A program made the position numbers and the translations under genes. From assembly GCF_003390865.1 (NCBI RefSeq), contig NZ_QMEJ01000001.1, positions 1 to 64,000 of the forward strand: 64,000 nucleotides of DNA, read 5' to 3'. This stretch comes from Tropicimonas sp. IMCC34011 (GTDB taxonomy: Bacteria > Pseudomonadota > Alphaproteobacteria > Rhodobacterales > Rhodobacteraceae). This document shows positions 8,397 to 17,426 of the stretch, in pieces; within the stretch, counting starts at the first letter, position 1; the number at the start of each line of letters is the position of its first letter. The notes under the pieces were generated by a model. That model did not search any database, was not told the origin of the DNA, and worked only from the letters and a program-made list of their open reading frames with translations.

Positions 8397-10796
8397 ATGA
8401 TGCGCATTTTCTACCCGCTGGGCTTTGCCCTGCTTGCTGCCGGTGGCCTTGCCGCGCAGGACGAAAATCGTGACGTGATGGTGGTTTTTGATATGTCCGG
8501 GTCGATGTGGGGGCAGGTCGACGGGGTGGCAAAGGTCGAAATCGCCCGGGGTGCGTTTGATGGGCTTTTGGCAGATTGGGATGCGAACAGTACACGCACA
8601 GGCTTGATCGCATACGGTCATCGCGAACGTGGCAATTGCGCGGATATCGAAACCCTTGCCACACCGGGGGATGGGTCTGACATCGCCAAGTTGGTCGCAG
8701 GGCTCACTCCCATTGGCAAGACACCGTTGTCGGATGCAGTGCGCCAAGCCGCCGAAGTTTTACGCTATACTGAAGAAGCGGCGACAGTCGTACTGCTGTC
8801 TGACGGTGTGGAAAATTGTTCTGCAGACCCATGTGCGGTTGGTGCAGAGCTTGAGGCGCTTGGGCTTGACTTTACGGCGCATGTCATCGGGTTCGACATA
8901 GTTGATGGCGACAAGGCGCAGTTGCAGTGCCTCGCCAGAGCTACGGGTGGTCAGTATTTCGACGCAAGCGACGCGGGTGAGCTGGCCAGTGCGATGGACG
9001 GTGTAATGCAAGCCACCGCCAAGCCTGCAACCGAAGCCTTACCAGAGCCAGTGGTGGAACCAGAGCAGGCCAAGGACGTGACTATTCGCATTTACATGCC
9101 TTACGGACTGGCCTTGCCGGACGAAACTGTCTTGTTTCAAGGCGACGAGGAAATCGGCCGACTTGCTGCGTCCGACGCCGTCGTGCCGGGGCTTGTCGTC
9201 GATTTGCCGATTGGCACAGTGAATTTGCGCGCGGGCGGCGATAAGGTATCCGGCGATTATACGATCGACATCGCCGCCGACACCAAAATCGTCGAGCTTG
9301 AGTTGAGTACCGAGGACGCCGGTTTTGTGATGCAGTCCAGTGCGAACATGCCGCTGAACCGAGAACATCAGGTGATGATCAATGACACATCTGGACTGGA
9401 TCGTGACATTCACAGCCGCGTGTATCTGGCCCCCGTAGGCAGTACGGATCTGACAGAATACGAAGGCGGCAACCTATTGTCACCCAACGCCGGTGTATTC
9501 GAGGACTCAAGCATTCCGTCCCCTGCCAAGGCGGGTGATTACGATGTTGTCGTTATGGATGCACGGCAGCGGGTGGAGTATGGACGTTTTCCAGTTCGGT
9601 TTAGCGAAGTCGTAACGCCTGAATGGCAGGGTGCCCGCGAGGCTGATGTGGGAAGCAATATTGATGCGCGTTGGGTGGGTGACGCCAATCGCCAATCGTC
9701 ATTCGAATTCCACCAAGACGGGGAACGTGTTGGATCCGGACAGGTGATTTCTACAATGTCGACGCAAGATGGGTTCAAGTTGACGGTGCCGGACGTGGCT
9801 GGTGTTTACACCATTGTCCTCAAATGGTTCGACAAAGATTTTAACAGATTTGAGGCCGACATGGGGCTGATTGCCGTCGGCGTTCCCCTGCCGTCCAATG
9901 CAGCGGCGCCAGCGGGTGAAGCCGTACAGGATGGAATGTCCATCGAAGCCGGCGCGATGGGCGGCGAAGAGGGACCACTGACGCAGGTTGGTGAATTGCA
10001 TGGTAACTGGATTGTAGTCGGCATAGACGACGTAGGCTCTGTGCCGCTGGGACGATTTCAGGTTATCCATGACGAAGGCACGGAAACGGGCGAGGGCGAC
10101 TTTGTCGTCGAGGCACCGGACAACAGGTGGCTTGGGGCTCAGGGATCATCCGGGACGACGACACTCGCCATCGTAGACGCTGACACGCGCAGGCTGACCG
10201 TTACCACGGACGGTGTCGCGAAGACCGTTACGCTGACGCGCGATGGAACCATATGGCGCGCGCCCTCCGGCATGATTAACCAAAGCTCCGACCAGAACCT
10301 TGAGGTCGTCGTCTTGCGACCTGAGGATTTGGCCACCACCGTAATTGAGCCCGTCACCCCTGCGGAAACCGTTGCCACATCGCGCGAGACCGGTGGTGGG
10401 GCTAACCTTCCGATCGAGGCAGTCCATTTCTGCGCCAAAGAACAGGATTGCGATATAGCTGACCCCCAACTCGAAGTCGATTTCACCCTGCCAGCCGGAT
10501 GGGGCGCAGAGGCACCAATCCACAGTCGCAGCGGGGAGATCATGTTCAACATGGTAGCGATGACACCGGACGGACCACTCTGGGCAACACTGAATCAGCC
10601 TCAACGCAGCGCCGACCTCGGACCCTGCTATGACGTGCTGTATGGCAGGTTCTGCCACGATCACACCGACGACACGCAACGTCTGGCCGAGATTGGCGTC
10701 ATTCGGAACAGCCTATCATCCAAGATAGTCGGTGAGCCGCGCCGCGAGGCCGAGATGTCTGAGTTATTGAATCAGCTGACCGGAGATTCAGAATGA
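8397..10796 (+). CDS. Exported von Willebrand factor A domain protein
   Basis: This is a 799-aa protein with a signal peptide (about residues 1-20, AAGGLAAQ) and an N-terminal VWA domain. The metal-ion adhesion site is intact: DMSGSMW at 32-38, a Thr-containing KTPLSDAV loop, and LLSDGVENC. After residue 210 come beta-rich segments that look like repeated Ig-like or PEGA-like modules, and a Cys-containing C-terminus (CYDVLYGRFCHD). VWA proteins bind partners through a divalent metal, here in the periplasm or at the surface. Its stop overlaps the next gene's start by 4 bp, so it leads an operon of exported proteins. I do not recognise the C-terminal domains. Confidence 0.8.
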   Translation: MMRIFYPLGFALLAAGGLAAQDENRDVMVVFDMSGSMWGQVDGVAKVEIARGAFDGLLADWDANSTRTGLIAYGHRERGNCADIETLATPGDGSDIAKLVAGLTPIGKTPLSDAVRQAAEVLRYTEEAATVVLLSDGVENCSADPCAVGAELEALGLDFTAHVIGFDIVDGDKAQLQCLARATGGQYFDASDAGELASAMDGVMQATAKPATEALPEPVVEPEQAKDVTIRIYMPYGLALPDETVLFQGDEEIGRLAASDAVVPGLVVDLPIGTVNLRAGGDKVSGDYTIDIAADTKIVELELSTEDAGFVMQSSANMPLNREHQVMINDTSGLDRDIHSRVYLAPVGSTDLTEYEGGNLLSPNAGVFEDSSIPSPAKAGDYDVVVMDARQRVEYGRFPVRFSEVVTPEWQGAREADVGSNIDARWVGDANRQSSFEFHQDGERVGSGQVISTMSTQDGFKLTVPDVAGVYTIVLKWFDKDFNRFEADMGLIAVGVPLPSNAAAPAGEAVQDGMSIEAGAMGGEEGPLTQVGELHGNWIVVGIDDVGSVPLGRFQVIHDEGTETGEGDFVVEAPDNRWLGAQGSSGTTTLAIVDADTRRLTVTTDGVAKTVTLTRDGTIWRAPSGMINQSSDQNLEVVVLRPEDLATTVIEPVTPAETVATSRETGGGANLPIEAVHFCAKEQDCDIADPQLEVDFTLPAGWGAEAPIHSRSGEIMFNMVAMTPDGPLWATLNQPQRSADLGPCYDVLYGRFCHDHTDDTQRLAEIGVIRNSLSSKIVGEPRREAEMSELLNQLTGDSE

Positions 10797-11665
10797 AAGC
10801 CCTTGCTGTGATCGCCGCGCTGACAGCCAGCCCTGTCCTTGCCCAGGATTTTCAAGTCTTCGTCGTAGAGAAGGACGTTAACGGCGTCGTCCAGTACGAA
10901 AGCAACGTTACACTCCAAGGCGCGCAAGTTCTGATGGGCAACACACCGCCCACAGGCACGACCGGCGTGATCCTGAACAAAATAGACAAAACGGTGAAGT
11001 GGACCAGCGACACTCCGGAAGAGGCGAACAAACGCTTCGGAGGGGATGGACCGCCCTACATCGTGGACGCCAGGGACCCTCCGGCAGAGCCCCGGATGGA
11101 GCTCAGCGCCGGGGAGGAAGAGAGACTTCGGCGTGACGATGGCGATGATGAAGAACCGTCCGATATCGAGTTTGACGCCGAGGAAGAAGAAAAGCGTCGC
11201 CGACGCGCGTCCGGCGATGAAGAACCATCCGATTTGGACTTTGAAGATACCGAAGACTTCTTTCCGGAACCCGACACGATGCGATCCGCACGTATCCAGC
11301 CACGCGACGGTTTCTGGGCTATCGAAATCAGAGACCAGACAATTACGGGTTGCCTGCCGGGGATTGCCGAAGCCCTGGGTCCGCAAATGGCGGCGATGAA
11401 CATGTCAAGCGGCCGCGGCACCTTTGGCCCCGATTTCACGCCTCAGAAAATGGCTCCACAGCTTGAATGGACCCAGGTCGGTGCGAACTCCTGGTATGGC
11501 AGCCGTGACGGGACCGCAGGAGGGGCTGGCGTGTACATACAATGGGGCGTGCAGGTGATTTCACCCACTCTAATCAATCACCGCCAAGCTTTAAGCTTCG
11601 GGATGGGCGGATTTGGCACCTGCCACGTCTATACGGTGATCACCGCGTTTCATGGCAACGACTAG
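10793..11665 (+). CDS. Exported hypothetical protein with charged repeats
   Basis: This 290-aa protein overlaps the VWA gene by ATGA, so the two are translationally coupled. It has a short signal peptide (about residues 1-18, SPVLAQ). Residues about 105-160 are a very acidic and basic low-complexity stretch with an imperfect repeat (DDEEPSDIEFDAEEE, then GDEEPSDLDFEDTED). The C-terminal 120 residues look folded, Gly-rich, with two cysteines that could form a disulfide. No family is recognised. An inference is that it works with the VWA protein outside the cytoplasm. Confidence 0.65.
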   Translation: MKALAVIAALTASPVLAQDFQVFVVEKDVNGVVQYESNVTLQGAQVLMGNTPPTGTTGVILNKIDKTVKWTSDTPEEANKRFGGDGPPYIVDARDPPAEPRMELSAGEEERLRRDDGDDEEPSDIEFDAEEEEKRRRRASGDEEPSDLDFEDTEDFFPEPDTMRSARIQPRDGFWAIEIRDQTITGCLPGIAEALGPQMAAMNMSSGRGTFGPDFTPQKMAPQLEWTQVGANSWYGSRDGTAGGAGVYIQWGVQVISPTLINHRQALSFGMGGFGTCHVYTVITAFHGND

Positions 11666-11716
11666 ATTACAAACGCAAAAGATCGACGACACTGAAGTTT
11701 CACACAAGGATACAAA

Positions 11717-12235
11717 ATGACTTTTCTCGCCATCGTTCACCGTCCCTTCATTGCGGCAAGCTTCGCAGTAGTCGTTTCCAGCGCTCAGGCGCAAACCGCA
11801 ACAATGGACACGCCCGAAAATATAGCCGCAGTGATGGAGGCCTGCCTCGTCATAATCACCGCTCATGACTACGAAGCAGAAGGACAAGGTGTGGAACTGC
11901 CGTGGAAGCAGATCAGCTCGCGTGTTTCCAGCTTTTCGCCGATCGGAGATCCCGCCAAGGTAAGCGCCTATGTCTCGTCCTCGGACGGCTTTTCGAATTC
12001 ATATTGTGATATTTTTTTCGATGATCCCGATATGGCCAAAACGACCTTTGATTTATTAATGTCTGAGCGGGAGCAGATCACCTTTGAGGGTCGCAATGGA
12101 CTTTGCGTCGATGGCGAGTTTGTTCAGGTTGAGATGCCTGAGACTGACGACGCATCCGCCGCTATCGTGAATGCACGAGGTCACATTACGATGCACAATG
12201 ACCCTACATCTGGTGAGCCTCCGTGTGCCGAATAA
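11717..12235 (+). CDS. Exported hypothetical protein
   Basis: This is a 172-aa protein with an AAGGA box before its ATG and a signal peptide ending near SSAQAQ (about residue 26). The mature part holds four cysteines (EACLVI, SYCDIFF, NGLCVDG, EPPCAE), suggesting two disulfides. It lies 51 bp after the preceding exported protein on the same strand and is probably the last gene of the cluster. The family is not recognised. Confidence 0.6.
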   Translation: MTFLAIVHRPFIAASFAVVVSSAQAQTATMDTPENIAAVMEACLVIITAHDYEAEGQGVELPWKQISSRVSSFSPIGDPAKVSAYVSSSDGFSNSYCDIFFDDPDMAKTTFDLLMSEREQITFEGRNGLCVDGEFVQVEMPETDDASAAIVNARGHITMHNDPTSGEPPCAE

Positions 12236-12239
12236 GATA

Positions 12240-12606
12240 GAATAAGCCAACTCTTGAATTTCTTGCGCAAGCTTGCGCCCAGTCTATCCTGCGGCAACGT
12301 CCGGCTGCCGGTCGATCTGTTACGAAATGTCATCGATTATGCGGATGACTGAAGAAACTTTTGGAGGTAAGGGCAATAATATTGATTTCATCTACCGCTG
12401 CTGTTGTTAGATGCAAAAGAATGCTGGACGATGCTCGAATGGCTGCTTTTGACGTGCCGCACTGCCGCATTCAGAATCACGGTCAATGTCAGCAATGGGC
12501 CGGGAGCGCCCTGAGCAGCCGGACCTGCCGATTGCCAGCTACGGGCCGCGAGCGACGACGGGCACACCTAAACGGTAGGAATCCCGCCGCGGTGCCGCAT
12601 GATCGC
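12240..12606. repeat. Gap with degenerate dispersed repeat copy
   Basis: No gene is supported here. From about 12420 to 12600 the sequence carries ordered words of the dispersed intergenic repeat: aagaatgctg, a gaatggctgctttt-like box, ccgcactgccgc and gcaatgggccgggagcg. The last word matches the copy near 3240 almost exactly over its first half. Confidence 0.4.
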
Positions 12607-13020
12607 TTAGAGCCCATACTGCCCAGCATGATTTGAGATTTGGGCCGCGACGCTTGCCTTGTCGACAACAGACCAGACGGTCCGTATCCTGCCGTTACGA
12701 AATTCATAGAATACGTTCTCGGCGAAGCGGACACGTTTTTTGTTCACAGGCAGGCCGAAGAGCTGGCCCATCGGTGTGCAGTCGAATGAAAGCCTGCTTG
12801 CGATCATGGGCGGGTCGCAGACAAGAAAGGCAATATTGAACGAAAGATCGGGGATGGCTCGGAAATCCTCGACTAGCATGTCGCGGTAGCCGTCAAACCC
12901 AATGGTCCTCCCGTTATATTCGACGTTGTCCGCAACATGGCGCTGGAGGTTGCTCCAGTCTTGGGCGTTCAAACAGGCAATGTATTCCCGGTAGGCATCT
13001 ATAATTTCCTCCCGCTGCAT
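12607..13020 (-). CDS. SnoaL-like (NTF2-fold) polyketide-cyclase family protein
   Basis: This is a 137-aa single-domain protein of the SnoaL/ester-cyclase type. The family pattern is visible: an N-terminal helix (IIDAYREYIACLNAQDWSNL), the HVADNVEYNG strand with GFDGYRDML, then FDCTPMGQLFGLPVNKKRV and ENVFYEFRNGRIRTVWSVVD. Members bind small hydrophobic ligands and some catalyse aldol cyclisations. Many have unknown roles. The ATG at 13020 follows a GAGGTGA ribosome binding site. It is monocistronic. Confidence 0.8.
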   Translation of the reverse strand: MQREEIIDAYREYIACLNAQDWSNLQRHVADNVEYNGRTIGFDGYRDMLVEDFRAIPDLSFNIAFLVCDPPMIASRLSFDCTPMGQLFGLPVNKKRVRFAENVFYEFRNGRIRTVWSVVDKASVAAQISNHAGQYGL

Positions 13021-13590
13021 CGGCTCACCTCGTTATACTTGGTTATTCTATCTCGAGTAGCAAAGATTGCGCAGCAATGGCATGCCCGCTTCGCCCGCTC
13101 AGCGGCCAACTGATGAACTCAAATGCTGCAGTATCGACGAACGACTGCTTTGGAGAAACCGCACTGCAGCACTCTAAGCCACAGCCAACGGCTGCTAAGG
13201 GCCGGGAGAGCCAGACGGCGCGACCGGTGATGTCTCGCCGGCGACGTTCGCATCCTCCGCAATGCTGCCGTCTCCATGTTCCCTTCCCACGGCTCGAGGC
13301 GCAACCCGCTCGGGTCCTTGCTGGCGGATCCTGTAACGGTGTTAGTTTGAACCGCGAAGCTCGTAAGTACTCCGGCGATGCGGAGGGGTTGGTGATGCGG
13401 TTATTGTTCTTTGAGAGCCTCTGCTGGCGAAGGGATCTTGGCCTTGATCGGCCTCTCGTGAGCTGAGGACGTGGGAGTACAACGGTCTCATTCTGGGGAG
13501 ATGGTGGGTCTTGGGGGTGTTTTCTCTGATTTTCGAGTCTAGTGGCTCCCCCGGGGGGTATCTGACAATCAGAGCAGAATCCTCCCTACC
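13021..13590. other. Long intergenic stretch with repeat copy
   Basis: No gene is supported. About 13080-13260 holds another degenerate copy of the dispersed repeat (caaatgctgcag, cgaacgactgctttgg, ccgcactgcagc, aagggccgggag). From 13390 to 13560 the sequence is G/T-rich on the plus strand and ends in a clustered gctcccccggggggt. Nothing further can be said. Confidence 0.4.
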
Positions 13591-13642
13591 GGTGAGCAAA
13601 AAACTCCAGACGCAGAGCTGTAACTGGAGTTTTTTGCTCACC
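13591..13642. terminator. Bidirectional intrinsic terminator after sbcC
   Basis: A perfect 19-bp inverted repeat (13591-13609 against 13624-13642) with a 14-nt loop. The inner stem ACTCCAG/CTGGAGT is preceded by A6 and followed by T6, so it can terminate transcription in both directions. It lies 62 bp past the end of sbcC. Confidence 0.7.
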
Positions 13643-13703
13643 TGAAAGTGAGGAACTGGAGGGATTTGAACGCCTAAAACGCCAGATTTCGCCCTTGACG
13701 GGC

Positions 13704-16700
13704 TCAGGCGAGCCGCAAGGCCACTTCGCTGGCACCGCCGCCGGTCTTGGTGACCTCCAGCTGCACCGGAATGCGGTCCTTCATCGCCTGGACATGGCTG
13801 ATCACGCCGATCGTGCGGCCTTGGGCCTGGAGCCGCTCCAAAGCGTCGATGGCCAGGTCGAGGGATTCCGCGTCGAGGCTACCGAAGCCCTCGTCGATGA
13901 AAAGGGTGCCAGCTAGCGCGCCGCGGCTGCCCATGCCCGAGAGCGCAAGCGCCAGCGACAGAGACACCAGGAAGCGTTCGCCGCCCGAGAGCAGGCGGCT
14001 GGGACGGGTGTCGCCGGCCATGTCTCGGTCGATGATGTGCAGGGCCAGGTCCTGGTCGGCCACGGCCAGCTGGTAGCGCGGCTTCAGCTGGTCCAGGTGC
14101 AGGTTGGCGCGTTCGACCAGCATGGCCAGGGTCACCGCCTGGGCGATCTGGGTGAAGCGGTCGCCCCGGGCCGAGCCGATGGCCTCGTTCATCGCGGTCC
14201 AGGTCTCGGCCAGGCTGCGGGCCGCCTCGATCTTGGCCAGCAGGCCCGATAGGGCGGCGCTGGCACGGGCGTCCGCCTCGCGCCGTTCGGCCAGCCGTCC
14301 GACGGCTTCGGTCAGCGTGGTGGCCGTGGCCTCCAGCCGGGCCTTGCGCGCCTCGAGGTCAGGGCGCGGGGTCTCCGGCAGTTCAGCCTCCTGCAGCCGG
14401 GCCAGCTCCTCGCGCCGCTCCTGACGCGCGCCTTCGGCGCTGGTGCGTTCGGTGCGGGCGGCGTCCAGTGTGGCGCGACGGTGGTCGACGTCCTCCGTCG
14501 ATGCGGCGTGCAGGGTCTGAACGCGTGCCAGGTCCAGCCCGGCGGCCTCGCAGGCCACGGTCAGCGCCGTGGTTGCGGCCTGCTGGCGGGCGGTGGCGCT
14601 GGTCAGGGCGTCCTGCGCCGCGGTCAGGCCGGCGAGATCCCCGGCCAAGCGCGAGGCGGCGTCGGCATGGAGGCGCTGTGCCTCGGTCGCGGCGGCCATG
14701 GCGGCCTTGCGGGCCTCGTTGTGGCGGGTGCGGTGGACGCCGGTGGGCTCGCCCCCCAACAGCTCGGCGCGCTGCGCCGTCAGGTCATCCAGCGCGGAGC
14801 GGCGCCGGTCGCGGGCCTGCTGCGCCTCGGTGGCAAGCTGGCCGGCGGAGCGGGTCGCCTCGCGCGCTTCGGTCAGCCGGGGCAGCAGCTCGGCCCGCGC
14901 GGCCCCGGTGTCGGTCATCTGCTGGCGCAGCGTCGCGGCGCGGCGGGCGCTGTCGCGGAGCCGGTCCAATGTGAGCTGGCCGTCGGCGCCGAAGGCATCC
15001 GGCGTCAGGCCAAGCGCCGCAAGCGGCGGGGTGAGGCGTGGCGCCAGGGCCACGATCTCGCGCGTGTCGGCGGTGAGGTCGCGTGTCAGGTCGCGCGCGC
15101 GTGCCTCGCTGTCGGCCAGGCCTTCGGTCAGGGTGGTGATCTGGTCGGCCAGCGTAGTCTGTCGCGCCAACCCGGCCTCGATCGCGGCGCCAAGGCGCTG
15201 GTGTTCCTGCTCCAGCGCCTTCAGCCGGTCACGGTCGGCGTCCAGGGGGACGCGGGCGGCATCCAAGCGGGCCAGCAGGGCCGTGAAGGCCTCATCCGGC
15301 GCCTGCGGGTCGAGGGGCATGTCGGTGCCGTCCAGCGCAGCGCATTGGCGGGCGTGATCGTCCTGTGCCGAGGCGCGGGCAGCGGTCAGCTCGGCGGCGC
15401 GGTTCTCTTCGCGGGTGATCGCGGCCTGCGCCGCCTCGCGCCAGGCCTGGGCGTCCCGCAACCCGGCCTGCGCGGCATCGCGGGCATCGGTGGCCGCCTG
15501 CATCTGCTGGCGCAGATCTTCGGCCAGGCGGGCAAGGGCGCTGTTCTCCATCACCGGATGTTCGGTCGCATGGCAGACCGGGCAGGGCGCGCCGGGCTGC
15601 AGGTGCTGGCGCAGGTGATCCGCTTCGGCGCTGAGCGCGGCCTCGGCCGAGGCAACGGGGCGGGAAAGGGCGTCGACATGGTGCCGGGCCGTCTCCAGCT
15701 CGGCGGTCAGGCGGGTCTGGTCGGCCTCTGCCGTGGTGCGATCCGTGAGGGCGCGGCGCTGCAGTTCGGCGCTGTCGGAGAGGGCGCGTTCGGCCTCGCG
15801 CAGCTGGGCCGTGGCCTGGCGCAGGCTGCGCAGGTCGATCAGGTGCTGGGCGAGCGTGGCAAGCCGCCCAGCCGGATCCTCGGCCTGCAACCGCAGCCGC
15901 TCTGGCTGTAGCTCGGACTGGGCGCGGCGCAGCTCGGCAAGGCCGGTCTTGACCGTCTCGGCCTCGGCACGGGCCTTGTCTCGGGCTGTGGTCTGGTCCT
16001 GGTCGGCACGGTGCAGGGTGCCAAGCGCCGCTTCGGCGGCGTGCAGGCGGGTTGCGGCCTGGATCCGGGCCTCGAGCCGGTCTTCCAGCGCGGTCCACTG
16101 CGCCAGCAGGACATCCTGTCCGGGGATCTCTTGCAGGGCATGGGCAGCCTGCGTCAGGGCCGTTTGAAGGTCCCGGTCCTGAGCGTCCAGCGCCTCCTGC
16201 GAGGTTTGCGCAGCCGCCAGGTTGTCCTGCCGTGCGGCCTGATCGGCCTCGGCGCTTGCCAGTTCCCGGGTTGCCGTTGCGATCTGGCCGTCGAGCTGTT
16301 CGGCCGCCGTCCAGTCCGGGCCAAGCGCCTTGAACAGCGCCTCGATCTGATCCAGCCGGGTGGCGGCGTCGGTGGCCTCGTCGGCTCGTTCGGCAACCGT
16401 CCCGGTCTGTGCCGCGTGGGTCTCCGTCAGGCGGGCCACGGCGTCGGTCGTATGATGCAGGGCCATGGCGGCGGCCTGATCCTCCCTCACTTCGCTCCGC
16501 AGTGCCTGGGCACGATCCCAGTCGGCCAGCCAGGCCTGCTGGTCTGTCAGCTCCGTCAGCGCCGTCTCGGCCGCCCCGACACGCGCCTCGGCCCGGTCGA
16601 ATGCCGCCTTGGCCGTTTCCAGCGCGACGTAACGGCCAAGGTCGGCCAGGACTACGGCCAGGTCTGCGGCGGTGGTTGCCTGCTGGTCCCGCAGGCTTTT

Positions 16701-17423
16701 GCCCTCGGCCTCAAGTGCTGCGCGGTCTTCCGCGCTGAGCAGGCGGTGCTCACCGCGCCGGGTCTCCAGCGTGGCGAGGGTGGATTGGGCGGCGGCGTGG
16801 CGTTCGTAGACCCGGCGCGAGATGTCGCGGTAGACCTGCGTGCCGGTGACCTTTTCCAGGATCGCGGCGCGTTCGCCGGTCTGGGCCGAGAGGAAGGCGT
16901 CGAAGTCGCCCTGGGCCAGCAGGACGGTGCGGCGGAACTCGTCGTAGGTCAGGCCGGTCAGCTCGGACACCCGGTCGTTGACACGCGACAGCTGGCTTTC
17001 CAGGACCTGACCGTCGGAGGCACGGATCAGGCTGCGGTCGGCGGCCTGCAGGCGGCCCTCGATCCGGTCGCGGGCGCGGCGGGCGGACCAGCCGGCGGTG
17101 TAGACCTCGCCATCGACGGCGCGGAACGTCACCTCGGCCATGCCTCGGGCGGCGCCCCGGCGCAGCACCATGCGGGGATCGGTCGACCGCAGGGTCGCGC
17201 CGTCGACATCCGCCACCGCCTCGCGGGTGCCGCCGCCGGACAGGCGCGGGCAATCGCCGTAGAGCGCCAGGCACATCGCATCCAGCAGGCTGGACTTGCC
17301 CGCGCCGGTCTCGCCGGTGATGGCAAACAGACCGGCGCTGGCCAGCGGCCCCTCGTCGAGGCGGATCTCGAAGGGTTTGCCGAGGCTGGCGATGTTCTCG
17401 CCCCGGATCGACAGGATCTGCAT
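13704..17423 (-). CDS. sbcC: Exonuclease SbcC, large ATPase subunit
   Basis: SbcC is the Rad50-like SMC-type ATPase of the SbcCD nuclease that opens hairpins and trims DNA ends. The 1,239-aa protein has an N-terminal Walker A (ITGETGAGKSSLLDAMCLA, near residue 36), a Q-loop stretch (VLLAQGDFDAFL), two long Ala/Gln/Arg-rich coiled coils, and a central zinc hook CPVC near residue 612. The C-terminal ABC signature is LLSGGERFLVSLSLALALS near residue 1145 and the Walker B is LFIDEGFGSLD. It starts 3 bp after the sbcD stop, as usual for this operon. Length is in the upper normal range for the family. Transcription probably ends at the terminator at 13591-13642. Confidence 0.97.
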   Translation of the reverse strand: MQILSIRGENIASLGKPFEIRLDEGPLASAGLFAITGETGAGKSSLLDAMCLALYGDCPRLSGGGTREAVADVDGATLRSTDPRMVLRRGAARGMAEVTFRAVDGEVYTAGWSARRARDRIEGRLQAADRSLIRASDGQVLESQLSRVNDRVSELTGLTYDEFRRTVLLAQGDFDAFLSAQTGERAAILEKVTGTQVYRDISRRVYERHAAAQSTLATLETRRGEHRLLSAEDRAALEAEGKSLRDQQATTAADLAVVLADLGRYVALETAKAAFDRAEARVGAAETALTELTDQQAWLADWDRAQALRSEVREDQAAAMALHHTTDAVARLTETHAAQTGTVAERADEATDAATRLDQIEALFKALGPDWTAAEQLDGQIATATRELASAEADQAARQDNLAAAQTSQEALDAQDRDLQTALTQAAHALQEIPGQDVLLAQWTALEDRLEARIQAATRLHAAEAALGTLHRADQDQTTARDKARAEAETVKTGLAELRRAQSELQPERLRLQAEDPAGRLATLAQHLIDLRSLRQATAQLREAERALSDSAELQRRALTDRTTAEADQTRLTAELETARHHVDALSRPVASAEAALSAEADHLRQHLQPGAPCPVCHATEHPVMENSALARLAEDLRQQMQAATDARDAAQAGLRDAQAWREAAQAAITREENRAAELTAARASAQDDHARQCAALDGTDMPLDPQAPDEAFTALLARLDAARVPLDADRDRLKALEQEHQRLGAAIEAGLARQTTLADQITTLTEGLADSEARARDLTRDLTADTREIVALAPRLTPPLAALGLTPDAFGADGQLTLDRLRDSARRAATLRQQMTDTGAARAELLPRLTEAREATRSAGQLATEAQQARDRRRSALDDLTAQRAELLGGEPTGVHRTRHNEARKAAMAAATEAQRLHADAASRLAGDLAGLTAAQDALTSATARQQAATTALTVACEAAGLDLARVQTLHAASTEDVDHRRATLDAARTERTSAEGARQERREELARLQEAELPETPRPDLEARKARLEATATTLTEAVGRLAERREADARASAALSGLLAKIEAARSLAETWTAMNEAIGSARGDRFTQIAQAVTLAMLVERANLHLDQLKPRYQLAVADQDLALHIIDRDMAGDTRPSRLLSGGERFLVSLSLALALSGMGSRGALAGTLFIDEGFGSLDAESLDLAIDALERLQAQGRTIGVISHVQAMKDRIPVQLEVTKTGGGASEVALRLA

Positions 17424-17426
17424 GGC

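Noticed and set aside
13342-13641. Possible small gene on the minus strand upstream of the terminator
   Set aside because: The frame runs through the hairpin, has no ribosome binding site and shows composition expected of non-coding sequence.
13650-13700. tRNA 3' end or tmRNA-like sequence near sbcC (ggagggatttgaac)
   Set aside because: On the minus strand the T-loop word GTTCAAATCC is present, but the flanking bases do not pair as a T stem and no acceptor or anticodon arm can be folded.
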